This document shows, in pieces, positions 36,779 to 45,900 of a stretch of 64,000 bases of DNA (positions within the stretch are counted from its first letter, which is position 1; each line of letters begins with the position of its first letter). The DNA comes from JABMNT01 sp048262655. Its GTDB lineage: Bacteria; Pseudomonadota; Alphaproteobacteria; Rhodospirillales; Casp-alpha2. The stretch spans positions 1 through 64,000 of the forward strand of contig JBLXEY010000001.1 in assembly GCA_048262655.1 (NCBI GenBank). The letters are read 5' to 3'. The translations under genes and the position numbers were made by a program. The notes under the pieces were generated by a model. It was not told the origin of the DNA. It ran no database searches and saw only the letters and a list, made by a program, of their open reading frames with translations.

Positions 36779-37948
36779 ATGAACAGATTAGCGGATAACG
36801 CTCTCAAATCCATCACAAAGACACCCACTCTGGTTTGGGATATAGCTCGCCTTAAAGAACGCATACAAGCGCTGAGATCATTCGCCGACGAAACGGATTG
36901 TAGACTTTTATACTCGCTTAAGGCGTGCTCCGTCGGAGCCGTGCTGAACGAAATCAAGGATTATGTGGCAGGTTTTTCCTGTAGCTCACTTTTTGAAAGC
37001 ATGTTAGCCAATCAGATCGCAGGAAATCGGGCGACTGTGCATCTCACGACACCCGCACTCATACCGTCAGAAATTGAGGACTATGCAAAATATGCGGATT
37101 TCATGTCGCTAAATTCCCTAGAACAATATACACGATTTCATAGCGCACTGGAGAAACGCACAAACTGCGGCTTACGCCTAAACCCGGAACTTTCTCAAAT
37201 CAAGGACCCTCGATATGATCCTTGTCGACCGAATTCGAAATTAGGGGTTCCATTAAGTCGGATCGTTTGTGAACTCAATGAAACTCCGGGCCGCTTTAAA
37301 AGCGTTACCGGCCTGCATATCCACACGGCCTGTGGCACGAAGTCATTCAATATGCTTGAGCATCAGGTCGGGAAGTTAACCGAATGTCTGCCTAATCTAT
37401 TTAAACAGATCGAATGGTTCAATCTTGGCGGCGGGTACAATTTTGATCTAATTCGTAAGCGCGGCCCGTTCGTTCAGACGATTGCAAATATAAGAAAATA
37501 CAATCCCGTGGACATTTACATCGAACCCGGAACAGCGATGGTACGCGATTGCGCAGTTTTGGTTTCCACGGTTGTTGATCTGTTCACATCCGGCGAACAG
37601 ACCATCGCCGTGTTGGATACAACCTTAAATCATATGCCTGAAGTCATGGTGTATGGCTTCAAGCCGCCCGTTCAAGAGGCTCAGCGAGACGGCGCATACT
37701 CTTACACGCTAGCCGGAGCGACCTGTCTTGCCGGTGATCTGTTCGGCACTTATCAATTTGCCAGCCCCCTGCAAATCGGTAGTCGCATAACCTTCAGAAA
37801 AGTCGGCGCTTACACGCATGGCCAATCACATTGGTTTAACGGCATCAACTTACCATCAATCCATATTCTGAAAGAATCTGGACAGCTGATCGAAGAACGC
37901 CGTTTTAGCTTCGATGATTTCAAGCAACGCTGCGCTGTCAGGCCTTAG
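36779..37948 (+). CDS. Carboxynorspermidine decarboxylase-like PLP enzyme (NspC family)
   Basis: 389 residues from the internal ATG; an ATG 19 codons earlier would add an unrelated hydrophobic run. Fold-III decarboxylase. PLP lysine in LLYSLKACS near residue 49; LNPELSQIKDPRYDPCRPNSKLGV; GLHIHTACG; FNLGGGYNF; YIEPGTAMV; LDTTLNHMPEV; TCLAGDLFG. Most match NspC, but LHFHTLCE is altered to LHIHTACG. NspC normally makes norspermidine or spermidine from the carboxy-precursor. The usual partner, a carboxynorspermidine dehydrogenase, is not adjacent. The last residues lie close to the end of the giant adhesin gene, which converges. Confidence 0.82.
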   Translation: MNRLADNALKSITKTPTLVWDIARLKERIQALRSFADETDCRLLYSLKACSVGAVLNEIKDYVAGFSCSSLFESMLANQIAGNRATVHLTTPALIPSEIEDYAKYADFMSLNSLEQYTRFHSALEKRTNCGLRLNPELSQIKDPRYDPCRPNSKLGVPLSRIVCELNETPGRFKSVTGLHIHTACGTKSFNMLEHQVGKLTECLPNLFKQIEWFNLGGGYNFDLIRKRGPFVQTIANIRKYNPVDIYIEPGTAMVRDCAVLVSTVVDLFTSGEQTIAVLDTTLNHMPEVMVYGFKPPVQEAQRDGAYSYTLAGATCLAGDLFGTYQFASPLQIGSRITFRKVGAYTHGQSHWFNGINLPSIHILKESGQLIEERRFSFDDFKQRCAVRP

Positions 37949-37961
37949 TCGGCTCGTATCA

Positions 37962-40900
37962 TCACCACTCCAGTTTTTCAACGCCTTCGAAGGTCAACTC
38001 GCTACCATCAGACAAAGTGATGGACCCTGCGACTTCTTCATCAAATTCAATGCCGCTGTCTGTCTGCGTGTAACCGATATCGCCTTCGACCTGAAGCGCC
38101 CAACCGCCATCGCCACCAGGGCCACCGCCCACGTCCTCGAGTTGGACCGTATCAGACCAACCGTTGCCGCCATCAAAGTAATCGCTGCCATCGCCAGCGC
38201 CAAAAATAAACAAGTCGTCGCCATCGCCGCCCATGATGTGATCATCTCCGGCACCGCTATCGATCGTGTCATTACCGGCGCCGCCATCAATCACATCATC
38301 TCCGGCACCCCCATCAATCTCATCATTACCGGCACCCGCCATCACGGTATCGTCACCAGCGCCAGCATCGATTTGATCGTTACCTGCACCGGCATCAATA
38401 ATGTCCGCACCGGAACTACCGGTGAGCGTATCATCGCCACTTGTTCCGTTAACATCGCCGGTAAATCCATCACCCGCCACATCGACAGGAACAATTTCCG
38501 TCGCCGTGATGGCGTCATCACCATCGGTTGACGTTGCAGAAACCGTCATCGCGAAGTCTTCAGAACCCGCAGGGACGGTGACGGTCAGGCCATCAAGGTC
38601 ATTCGTCTCCAAAGACCAGGTGCCATCCCCGTTGTCGGTTCCGGCAGACAAAATTGCATCATCTGGTAGACCATCAACCATAATTGACAACGTCTCGGAA
38701 CCGTCTGTTGTGCTCGCAGCAATCGTAAGCGGGAATTCAACGCTGCTGTCACCGCCGTTGTCGATCAACTCCTGAACACCTTGGTCAAACAGATCAGACA
38801 CCTGATCAGCGGTCAATTGCTGATCATAAATGGCAATGTCATCAAGGTGGCCATCAAAATAGTCATACAAATCATCATGATTTGCGACATCATTATCACT
38901 CGTGCTTTGGGAGACACCGAATGTCCATGGATTTTCATTACCTTGCAAGCCGCCCGTATAACTGTCGTCCGAGGCAACGAGCTCACCGTTCATGTACATT
39001 TTCATGCCATCTTCGCCCCATGAGACGGTAACCTGGTTCCACTCATTCGTGCTCACATCACCTGCAGACCCGGCACTGGAACTGGTAATGGTATGCGAAC
39101 TGTCTGAATCTTGCATACGAAGCTTCAAATGGCCGTCATCTATGGACAAATTGAAATGTCCTCCAGAATCGTAACCACTGGAATCGGAGGATGCCAATGT
39201 TCCATTATTTGCGTCGTCCGTATTAAACCACAGCGTAAGACTCCCATTGTCAGGCTTTAGGTCGGCAGAATGATCGACTTCGATGTACTCATCATCTGAA
39301 TCCCCCTTACCTCCGCCGTTAAACTCAGCCGCCGTTCCAAATTGACCGCTGTCGTCCATGTCCTTCAGTGTGTTTTTAGGGGTACCGTCATTATCACCAA
39401 CACTATCAACTAACGTTTCGTTTCCGTCGCCACTTTCGTCCAGCTTCCAATAGGATACTGGCGTAACGCCAGCCGCAGTCTCCGTGCCGTCACCAAGTGT
39501 CACGCTGAGTTCAGGAGCATCGGCCACACCTTCAACCGTTACATCCAACGTCGCCGTTGACGTACTTGTATCACCGGTACCGACTTCGGTTGTTGTTACA
39601 CTGATACCAAGTTGGAAATCCGCACTTGAATCTTCGGCCGGCAGGATGGTCAAACCACTGAGGTCACCTTGACCCAATGTCCATGTGCCATCGCCATTGT
39701 CCGTACCAGCACTCAGAGTCGCGCCTGCTGGAACATCGCTGATCGTGATGCTCATGGATTCAGAGCCATCGGTATCAATCAACGATGCATCGATATCCAG
39801 TGCGATCGCATTATCTTCGGAACCGCTAGCGTCCGTTGTCTCGAGTGTTGCTCCTTCAACCGTAGTATCAACTTCCGTAACTGTGGCCGATGTCGACACA
39901 GACGTCGTATCACCATCATTTTCAGTCGATGTTGCACTGACCTGCAGATCAAATGTCGCCGTTCCCTCTGGAACGGTAACCGTCAGGTTCGCCAAATCGC
40001 CACTTGCGAGTGTCCAACTTCCATCTTCATTCTCTGTTCCGGCAGAAAGCACAGCCCCGTCAGGCAGGTTATCCACGTCAATTGACAAGGTTTCAGACGA
40101 ATCCGTGTCCGCCAAACTCGCCGTAATATCAAGGTCATAAACTATACCAGGAGCATCAGGCGTTACGGTTACCGAGTCTGTTGCGACTTCAGCAGTAAAA
40201 TCATCACCACCCGAGATCTCGAAGTTATCAATCTTGACACCTTCGCGCCAATCAGTCGCATCGACACTCATATCAAGCTCGAGTTGACCATTTTCATCCA
40301 GCGTCGCCGTGAAGGTATACGAGCCAGCGACATTTACAGTATCTAGGATTTCCGTGCCGTTTGCTTCAACGTTGAAGTAATCTGTCGCGGACCCACTGGT
40401 CTCCCAGCCGCCAAACGTACTGGACGTAAACGATATTTCAACAGTCTGTCCGGCATGGTCATCGCCGAAGTCGAATGTTTTAATCGCCGCCTCGTCGTAA
40501 TTATCGCCACCAATGACAAGCTGTCCATTACTAGCGGCGGCGCCACCACTCCATCCAGACGAACTGCTGGAAAAGTCTTCAGAGACCAGCGTATCACCCG
40601 CACCTGTCTCGACAACACTAAAGGATAAGTCGATATCATCGGTCGCACCGTCGGCGGGTGTTACCGTCAAACCGCTCAGATCAGAATCACTGAGTGTCCA
40701 ACTGCCATCACCATTATCACTACCCGCTGATAACGTCGCGCCACTCGGCACACCAGAAACCGTAATGGTATTTCCGGATGCTTCATCCGTTATCGATGAC
40801 GGGACAGAAACTGTCGTCTCCGTAGAGACGATCTCGCTAAAGTCAGTAGACGCGCTTACAGTCGCTTCGTCAGCGACGCCAACAACATCAACATCAATGC

Positions 40901-42977
40901 TAGCCGTCGTCGTTGAGCTCGCACCCCCATTGCTTTCTGTCGTCGTAACGCTCACACCAAGTTGGAAGTCAGCATTCGAATTCTCTGGCGGTGTAATCGT
41001 CAATCCGTCGAGATCATCGGCATTAAGCGTCCAGGTACCGTCGTTATTATCTGTACCCGCACTTAACACTGCTCCATCCGGAACATCGCTAATTGTGATG
41101 CTGACCGTTTCAGAACCATCTGTATCCGCTTGCGTGACATCGATATCAAGCGCGATTGCACTATCTTCATTTCCAGTGCTGGACGTTGTATCGACAGTCG
41201 CCCCTTCCACAGATGTATCAGTTGCTTCAAACGATACCGTCGTTGAAACCGTATTGGTGTCGCCATCGTTTTCCGTTGCAGTCGCACTCACGTCGAGATC
41301 AAATGCGGGAGCATCAACAGGAGTTGATACTGTCAAACCATCCAAATCATCGGCATCCAATGTCCAGGTGCCATCCTCATTTTCAGTTCCTGCGGATAAC
41401 GAAGCCCCGTCAGGCAAACCATCAATGGTAATGGACAAAGTTTCCGACGTATCCGTATCCGTCAGGTTAGATGTAATATCCAGTGGATATTCAACGGAAG
41501 AAGTCCCGCCCTCATAGGCTTCGAACGTAATCGAGTTGACCAGGAAGTCATCGCCAGCCCCTTCAGCTGTGAAGACGATTTGATCAAACGCGACACCACC
41601 GTCGGCAGTAAAAGTGCCCACATCATCAACACCGTCGGTACCACCAGATATCGAACCTTCGCCAACCTTCACACCATCTTGATAAAGATCATAATGGGAG
41701 GATTCACCGCTATGTTGCCAGGCAATCGAAACATCGACGGACGTTACGTCATCATCAAATGAGATTACCAGTTCTTCTGACTGCCCACTGGCACTATCAA
41801 AACCAATTTCTGTATTCGCACCCGACGCATTTCCCAACACGCCAAACCCGGTGGGTCCGCCGGGGTTAACACTAACGTTATCGCTTGACGCTTCTGTCAG
41901 GTTTCCGTCATTGTCAATTGTCCGCGCAGTCACGGTAAACCCACTATCCGAAGCCAACACATTGTCAGAAGAAATTGTTACATCGACAGGAGAAGCACCG
42001 GTCGTAACGGTTTCTGCTTCTCCCAATGTTACATCCAACGTCAGTGCATCGGCGACACCAACAACATCAACGTCCAATGTTGCGGTTACTGTTGAGCTTT
42101 CGCCTCCATCAGCCTCAGTCGTTGTCACGCTTACGCCCAATTGGAAATCAACGTTGGAATCGTCTGGAGGCGTAATGCTCAGACCATCCAAATCATCCGT
42201 ATCAAGCGACCAGGTACCGTCACCATTGTCCGTCCCGGCACTCAAAAGCGCTCCATCTGGCACATCGCTGATCGTGATACTAACCGTTTCCGAACCGTCC
42301 GTATCCAGCTGTGTCACATCAATATCAAGGGCAATCGCTGTATCTTCATTACCGCTAGCATCTGTTGTATCGAGCGTAGAACCTTCAACAGAATCATCAA
42401 CTTCCGTGACATCAACCGTTATCGATCCCGTCGTCGTGGCAACATCTCCACCATCCGCTTCGGTTGCGGTTGCTGTTACGCCCAAGTCAAAACTACCGCT
42501 GTAGTCTTCAGCAGGCGTAATCGTCAGACCATCCAGATCATTCCCGCTTAAGGTCCAGGTACCATCGTTATTGTCGACACCAGCCGATAGTGTTGCACCG
42601 TTGGGTACGTCAGAAATCGTGATCGAAAGCGTTTCTGAACCGTCTGTATCGGCAAGACCTGTATCAATATTAAGGGCAATCGCTGTGTCTTCGTCACCCG
42701 CAGCCGTCGTGGTCTCAAGCGTTGGCGCATCCGCGTCCGCAGCAACAGACACATCCATCGTGCCGTTAACCGTCGCACTGTCGTCGCCGTCCGTCGTCGT
42801 TGCAGAGACCGTTAACGTGAAGTCCTCATCAGAGTTCTCAGGTGGTGTGATCGTCAGACCGTCAACCTGGTCCGCACTCAGCGTCCACGTGCCATCATTA
42901 TTGTCCGTACCTGCAGACAGTTCCGCACCCGCCGGAACACCGGAGATCGTCACTGACGCGATATCGTCATCAGCTGT
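37962..42977 (-). CDS. Giant RTX/cadherin-like adhesin, C-terminal part (continues across assembly gap)
   Basis: 1,672 codons including stop, open from the assembly gap to the stop. It begins mid-repeat in TADDDIASVTISGVP and continues the repeats of the upstream part, so it is not a separate gene. Contents in order: cadherin/VCBS-like repeats, two inserted Gly/Asp-rich beta-domains, a laminin-G-like domain, then nine RTX nonapeptides and a C-terminal segment ending in LTFEGVEKLEW, the usual hallmark of a type I secretion signal region. Ca2+-binding is expected from the Asp-rich repeats. No exporter (TolC/HlyD/HlyB type) is in this window. Confidence 0.93.
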   Translation of the reverse strand, partial: TADDDIASVTISGVPAGAELSAGTDNNDGTWTLSADQVDGLTITPPENSDEDFTLTVSATTTDGDDSATVNGTMDVSVAADADAPTLETTTAAGDEDTAIALNIDTGLADTDGSETLSITISDVPNGATLSAGVDNNDGTWTLSGNDLDGLTITPAEDYSGSFDLGVTATATEADGGDVATTTGSITVDVTEVDDSVEGSTLDTTDASGNEDTAIALDIDVTQLDTDGSETVSITISDVPDGALLSAGTDNGDGTWSLDTDDLDGLSITPPDDSNVDFQLGVSVTTTEADGGESSTVTATLDVDVVGVADALTLDVTLGEAETVTTGASPVDVTISSDNVLASDSGFTVTARTIDNDGNLTEASSDNVSVNPGGPTGFGVLGNASGANTEIGFDSASGQSEELVISFDDDVTSVDVSIAWQHSGESSHYDLYQDGVKVGEGSISGGTDGVDDVGTFTADGGVAFDQIVFTAEGAGDDFLVNSITFEAYEGGTSSVEYPLDITSNLTDTDTSETLSITIDGLPDGASLSAGTENEDGTWTLDADDLDGLTVSTPVDAPAFDLDVSATATENDGDTNTVSTTVSFEATDTSVEGATVDTTSSTGNEDSAIALDIDVTQADTDGSETVSITISDVPDGAVLSAGTDNNDGTWTLNADDLDGLTITPPENSNADFQLGVSVTTTESNGGASSTTTASIDVDVVGVADEATVSASTDFSEIVSTETTVSVPSSITDEASGNTITVSGVPSGATLSAGSDNGDGSWTLSDSDLSGLTVTPADGATDDIDLSFSVVETGAGDTLVSEDFSSSSSGWSGGAAASNGQLVIGGDNYDEAAIKTFDFGDDHAGQTVEISFTSSTFGGWETSGSATDYFNVEANGTEILDTVNVAGSYTFTATLDENGQLELDMSVDATDWREGVKIDNFEISGGDDFTAEVATDSVTVTPDAPGIVYDLDITASLADTDSSETLSIDVDNLPDGAVLSAGTENEDGSWTLASGDLANLTVTVPEGTATFDLQVSATSTENDGDTTSVSTSATVTEVDTTVEGATLETTDASGSEDNAIALDIDASLIDTDGSESMSITISDVPAGATLSAGTDNGDGTWTLGQGDLSGLTILPAEDSSADFQLGISVTTTEVGTGDTSTSTATLDVTVEGVADAPELSVTLGDGTETAAGVTPVSYWKLDESGDGNETLVDSVGDNDGTPKNTLKDMDDSGQFGTAAEFNGGGKGDSDDEYIEVDHSADLKPDNGSLTLWFNTDDANNGTLASSDSSGYDSGGHFNLSIDDGHLKLRMQDSDSSHTITSSSAGSAGDVSTNEWNQVTVSWGEDGMKMYMNGELVASDDSYTGGLQGNENPWTFGVSQSTSDNDVANHDDLYDYFDGHLDDIAIYDQQLTADQVSDLFDQGVQELIDNGGDSSVEFPLTIAASTTDGSETLSIMVDGLPDDAILSAGTDNGDGTWSLETNDLDGLTVTVPAGSEDFAMTVSATSTDGDDAITATEIVPVDVAGDGFTGDVNGTSGDDTLTGSSGADIIDAGAGNDQIDAGAGDDTVMAGAGNDEIDGGAGDDVIDGGAGNDTIDSGAGDDHIMGGDGDDLFIFGAGDGSDYFDGGNGWSDTVQLEDVGGGPGGDGGWALQVEGDIGYTQTDSGIEFDEEVAGSITLSDGSELTFEGVEKLEW
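38195..38450 (-). repeat. RTX nonapeptide repeats
   Basis: Nine nonapeptides of the GGxGxDxUx type in the adhesin C-terminus, running from SGDDTLTG through repeats such as AGNDQIDAG, AGDDVIDGG and AGNDTIDSG to DGDDLFIFG. RTX repeats bind Ca2+ outside the cell and fold the protein after type I secretion. Confidence 0.95.
38770..39470 (-). other. Laminin-G / concanavalin-like domain in the adhesin
   Basis: Encodes roughly 230 residues beginning YWKLDESGDG and ending DIAIYDQQLTADQVSDLF. The order (AAEFNGG, LTLWFNTDD, GHFNLSIDDGHLKLRM, WNQVTVSWGEDGMKMYMNG, GHLDDIAIYD) is that of a LamG-type jelly roll. Such domains bind carbohydrate or protein ligands. It is inserted between the last repeat units and the RTX block. 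Confidence 0.85.
40200..40615 (-). other. Inserted beta-rich domain in adhesin (carbohydrate-binding-like)
   Basis: About 135 residues from LVSEDFSSSSSGWSGG to GVKIDNFEISGGDDF, interrupting the tandem repeats. The SEDFSS...GW start and KIDNFEIS end resemble beta-sandwich carbohydrate-binding or discoidin-like modules. The family is not certain. Confidence 0.5.
41510..42030 (-). other. Second inserted beta-rich domain in adhesin
   Basis: About 170 residues without the repeat motif, from TTGASPVDVTISSDN to DFLVNSITFEAYEGG. Includes SIAWQHSGESSHYDLYQDG and a Gly/Asp-rich stretch. A beta-sandwich is likely; no family is assigned. Confidence 0.45.
42663..42764 (-). repeat. Near-identical repeat copy, distal side of assembly gap
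   Basis: 102 bp that match 43124-43225 with four differences. Encodes the start of a long repeat unit (ETTTAAGDEDTAIALNID). The other copy lies on the far side of the run of N, which explains why assembly failed there. Confidence 0.9.
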
Positions 42978-42987
42978 NNNNNNNNNN
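42978..42987. other. Assembly gap (10 N) inside the giant adhesin gene
   Basis: Ten N of placeholder length inside a tandem-repeat region. Codon phase requires the true gap to be 2 modulo 3, while 10 is 1 modulo 3, so the apparent frame break is artificial. Comparison with the preceding repeat pair predicts about 227 missing bases, or that plus further repeat units. Confidence 0.97.
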
Positions 42988-45900
42988 GTTCAGCCGTCGT
43001 TCCGTCAATCGTGATCGACTGCGTAGCGCCCGCATCATCCACATAGTTCAGCGTCGCACCCGCTGGGATATCACCGATGGTGATGGAGAGAGATTCAGAA
43101 CCATCCGTATCCGTCAGGCCCGGATCAATATTAAGGGCAATCGCTGTGTCTTCGTCACCCGCAGCCGTCGTTGTCTCAAGCGTCGGCGCATCCGCGTCCG
43201 CAGCTACAGAGACATCCATCGTGCCGGAAACTGTTGTTGAGTACTCACCATCGGTGGTCATTGCGGACACCGTCAGAGTGAAATCGTCATCGGAGTTAGC
43301 GGGCGGCGTCATTGTAAGGCCATCCACCTGGGCTTCGGTAAGCGTCCAGGTCCCGTCACCATTATCCGTACCGGCGCTCAGGCTTGCTCCTGTCGGAACA
43401 TCTGCAATCGTTACCGTTGCAATATTGTCATCTGCTGTCACTTCTATATTCAAAGGGATAGCCGTATCTTCAGTACCCGTCACATCGACGAGCGTGAGCG
43501 TTGCGTTATCAGCATCCGCCGTCACATCGACAGTCATGGTGCCCAAAGTCGTTGCCGAATCACCGCCATCGGCCTCCGTGGAGGTTGCCGCGACGCTCAG
43601 ATCAAAGGACCCATCAAAATTATCAACAGGTGTGATGGTCAAGCCGTTCAATTGATCTGTCGTCAGATCAACGGACCCATTTGTCACTGTAAGCGGTTGC
43701 GTAACGCCATCTCCATCGACATAGGACATGGTTGCGCCTGCTGGGATATCACCAACCGAAATACTCAAGCTTTCAGAGCCATCCGCATCAACAAGGGTCG
43801 GGTCTATATTCAGGGCAATGGCGGAGTCTTCCGCACCTGTCACGTCAGCAATATTCAAAGTCGGCGCATCCGCGTCGGGATCAACGGATACATTCAGAGT
43901 GCCACTGACCGTTTCAGAGTCACTGCCGTCAACGGTTGTTGCAGATACCGTCAGCGCAAAATCCTGATCGGAGTTTTCCGGCGGGGTAATGGCTAATCCG
44001 CTCAATTGATCTGGAGTCAAATTGACAGAATTATCCGTAATGGTGAGTGTTTGAGTCGCACCCAAGTCATCTTCGTAAGTCAGGGTAGATCCGTTCGGAA
44101 CACCGGAAATCGTTACCGTAGAAATATCATCGTCCGCTGTAACACCAATACTCAATGGAATCGCAGTGTCTTCGAGGCCAGATGCGGCTCCTAGCGTTAA
44201 TGTCGCTGCATCAGCTTCTGCAGCCACATCCACCGTTAACGTTCCAGTCGTTGTCGCCGTATCGCCAGTAACGTCTCCTTCTGTCGATGTCGCCGAAACA
44301 CTTAAATCGAAAGATCCATCGAAGTTTTCAGGTGGCGTGATTTGCAAACCGGTTAATTGTTCGGTCGTCAACTCAGCAGAGCCATCCGTAACCGAAATTG
44401 ATCGGGTATCGCCGTTACCATCAACATATTCGAGTGTCGACCCAGTGGGTATGTCACCGATTGAGATACTCAAGCTCTCTGAGCCATCTGTATCCACGAG
44501 GCTTGGGTCGATATTCAATGTGATGGCACTATCTTCTGTGCCAGAAACATCAGCCATCGCAATTGTAGGATTGTCCGCGACCCCCTCTACCGTAATCCCG
44601 ACAGTCGCCGCAGAAGTGCCGCCCTGTCCATCGGAGATCGTATAGTTAAAGTCCGTCTCGCCACTCCAATCGTCGTTTGGCGTAAAGGTATAAGTTCCGT
44701 CACCATTATCGACGATCTCACCATTTTCAGGCTGGTCAAAACCGGTAATCTCCAGCGTGCCGCCATCAAGATCGCTATCATTGGCCAGCAGATCCGCAGC
44801 CGAAAACGTAATCGGCGCATCTTCAGAGCCTGTCAGCGTGTCATCAGTTGCTGTCGGGCCATCATTAACGCCCTCCACATCAATCGTGACCGTTGCTTGC
44901 GAAGTCCCACCCTCTCCGTCAGAAACCGTATAGGTAAAGTCAGTCTCACCATTCCAGTTCTCATCAGGCGTGAACGTAAAGGAACCATCGCCATTATCGA
45001 CGATCGCTCCGTTCTCAGGTTGATCGAATCCAGCAATAGATAACGTATCACCCTCTATGTCTGTATCATTGCTGAGCAATTCAGCCGCCGTAAAGGTGAT
45101 CGTTCCATCTTCCGTTCCCGATAAAGTATCGGCATTGGCAACTGGACCGTCGTTAACCGCATCAACACCAACCGTCAGCGGTGCAGTCGTCGTTGCCTCA
45201 TCGCCATTCGGCTCCCGCGATGTTGAGGTGATCGACAATTCCATATCGGCAGTCGAGTTCTCTGGGGGCGTGATGGTCAGGCCGGTCAATTGGTCTGGTG
45301 ATAGAGAAGCCGATCCACCCGTCACCGTGATCGGTACCGCAGCGCCGCTGCCATCGACGTAATTCAGGGTTGCCCCGTCTGGTATTTGGTCAATCGTAAT
45401 CGAAAGTGTCTCTGATCCATCCGCGTCTGTTGACGTCGTCGACAGATCAAGCGCAATCGCTGTATCTTCATCACCGCCTTCCGTCGTCGCCGTCAGTTCC
45501 GGCGCATCAGCAACACCATCGACCGTAATGCCAACACTCGCCTGCGAGGTTCCCCCCTGACCATCGGATAGGGTGTAATTGAAGTTGGTTTCACCGCTCC
45601 AGTCTTCATTCGGCGTGAAAGTATAAGTTCCGTCCCCATTATCGACAATCTCGCCATTTGCGGGCTGATCAAAACTGGTGATCTCTAACGTACCACCATC
45701 GCTATCGCTGTCATTGGCGAGCAAATCTGCCGCTGAGAAGGTGATGGGACTATCTTCAGACCCAGATAGTGTATCGTCGACCGCCGTCGGGCCATCATTA
45801 ACGCCGCCGACATCAATCGTTACTGTTGCTTGCGATTCACCACCAGCACCGTCAGAAACCGTATAGGTAAAATCGGTTTGGCCGTTCCAGTTCTCATTTG

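Noticed and set aside
42950..42990. Real frameshift or split into two genes in the adhesin
   Set aside because: The break coincides with ten N, both flanks stay in the repeat register, and the downstream GTG start falls inside a repeat with no ribosome-binding site.
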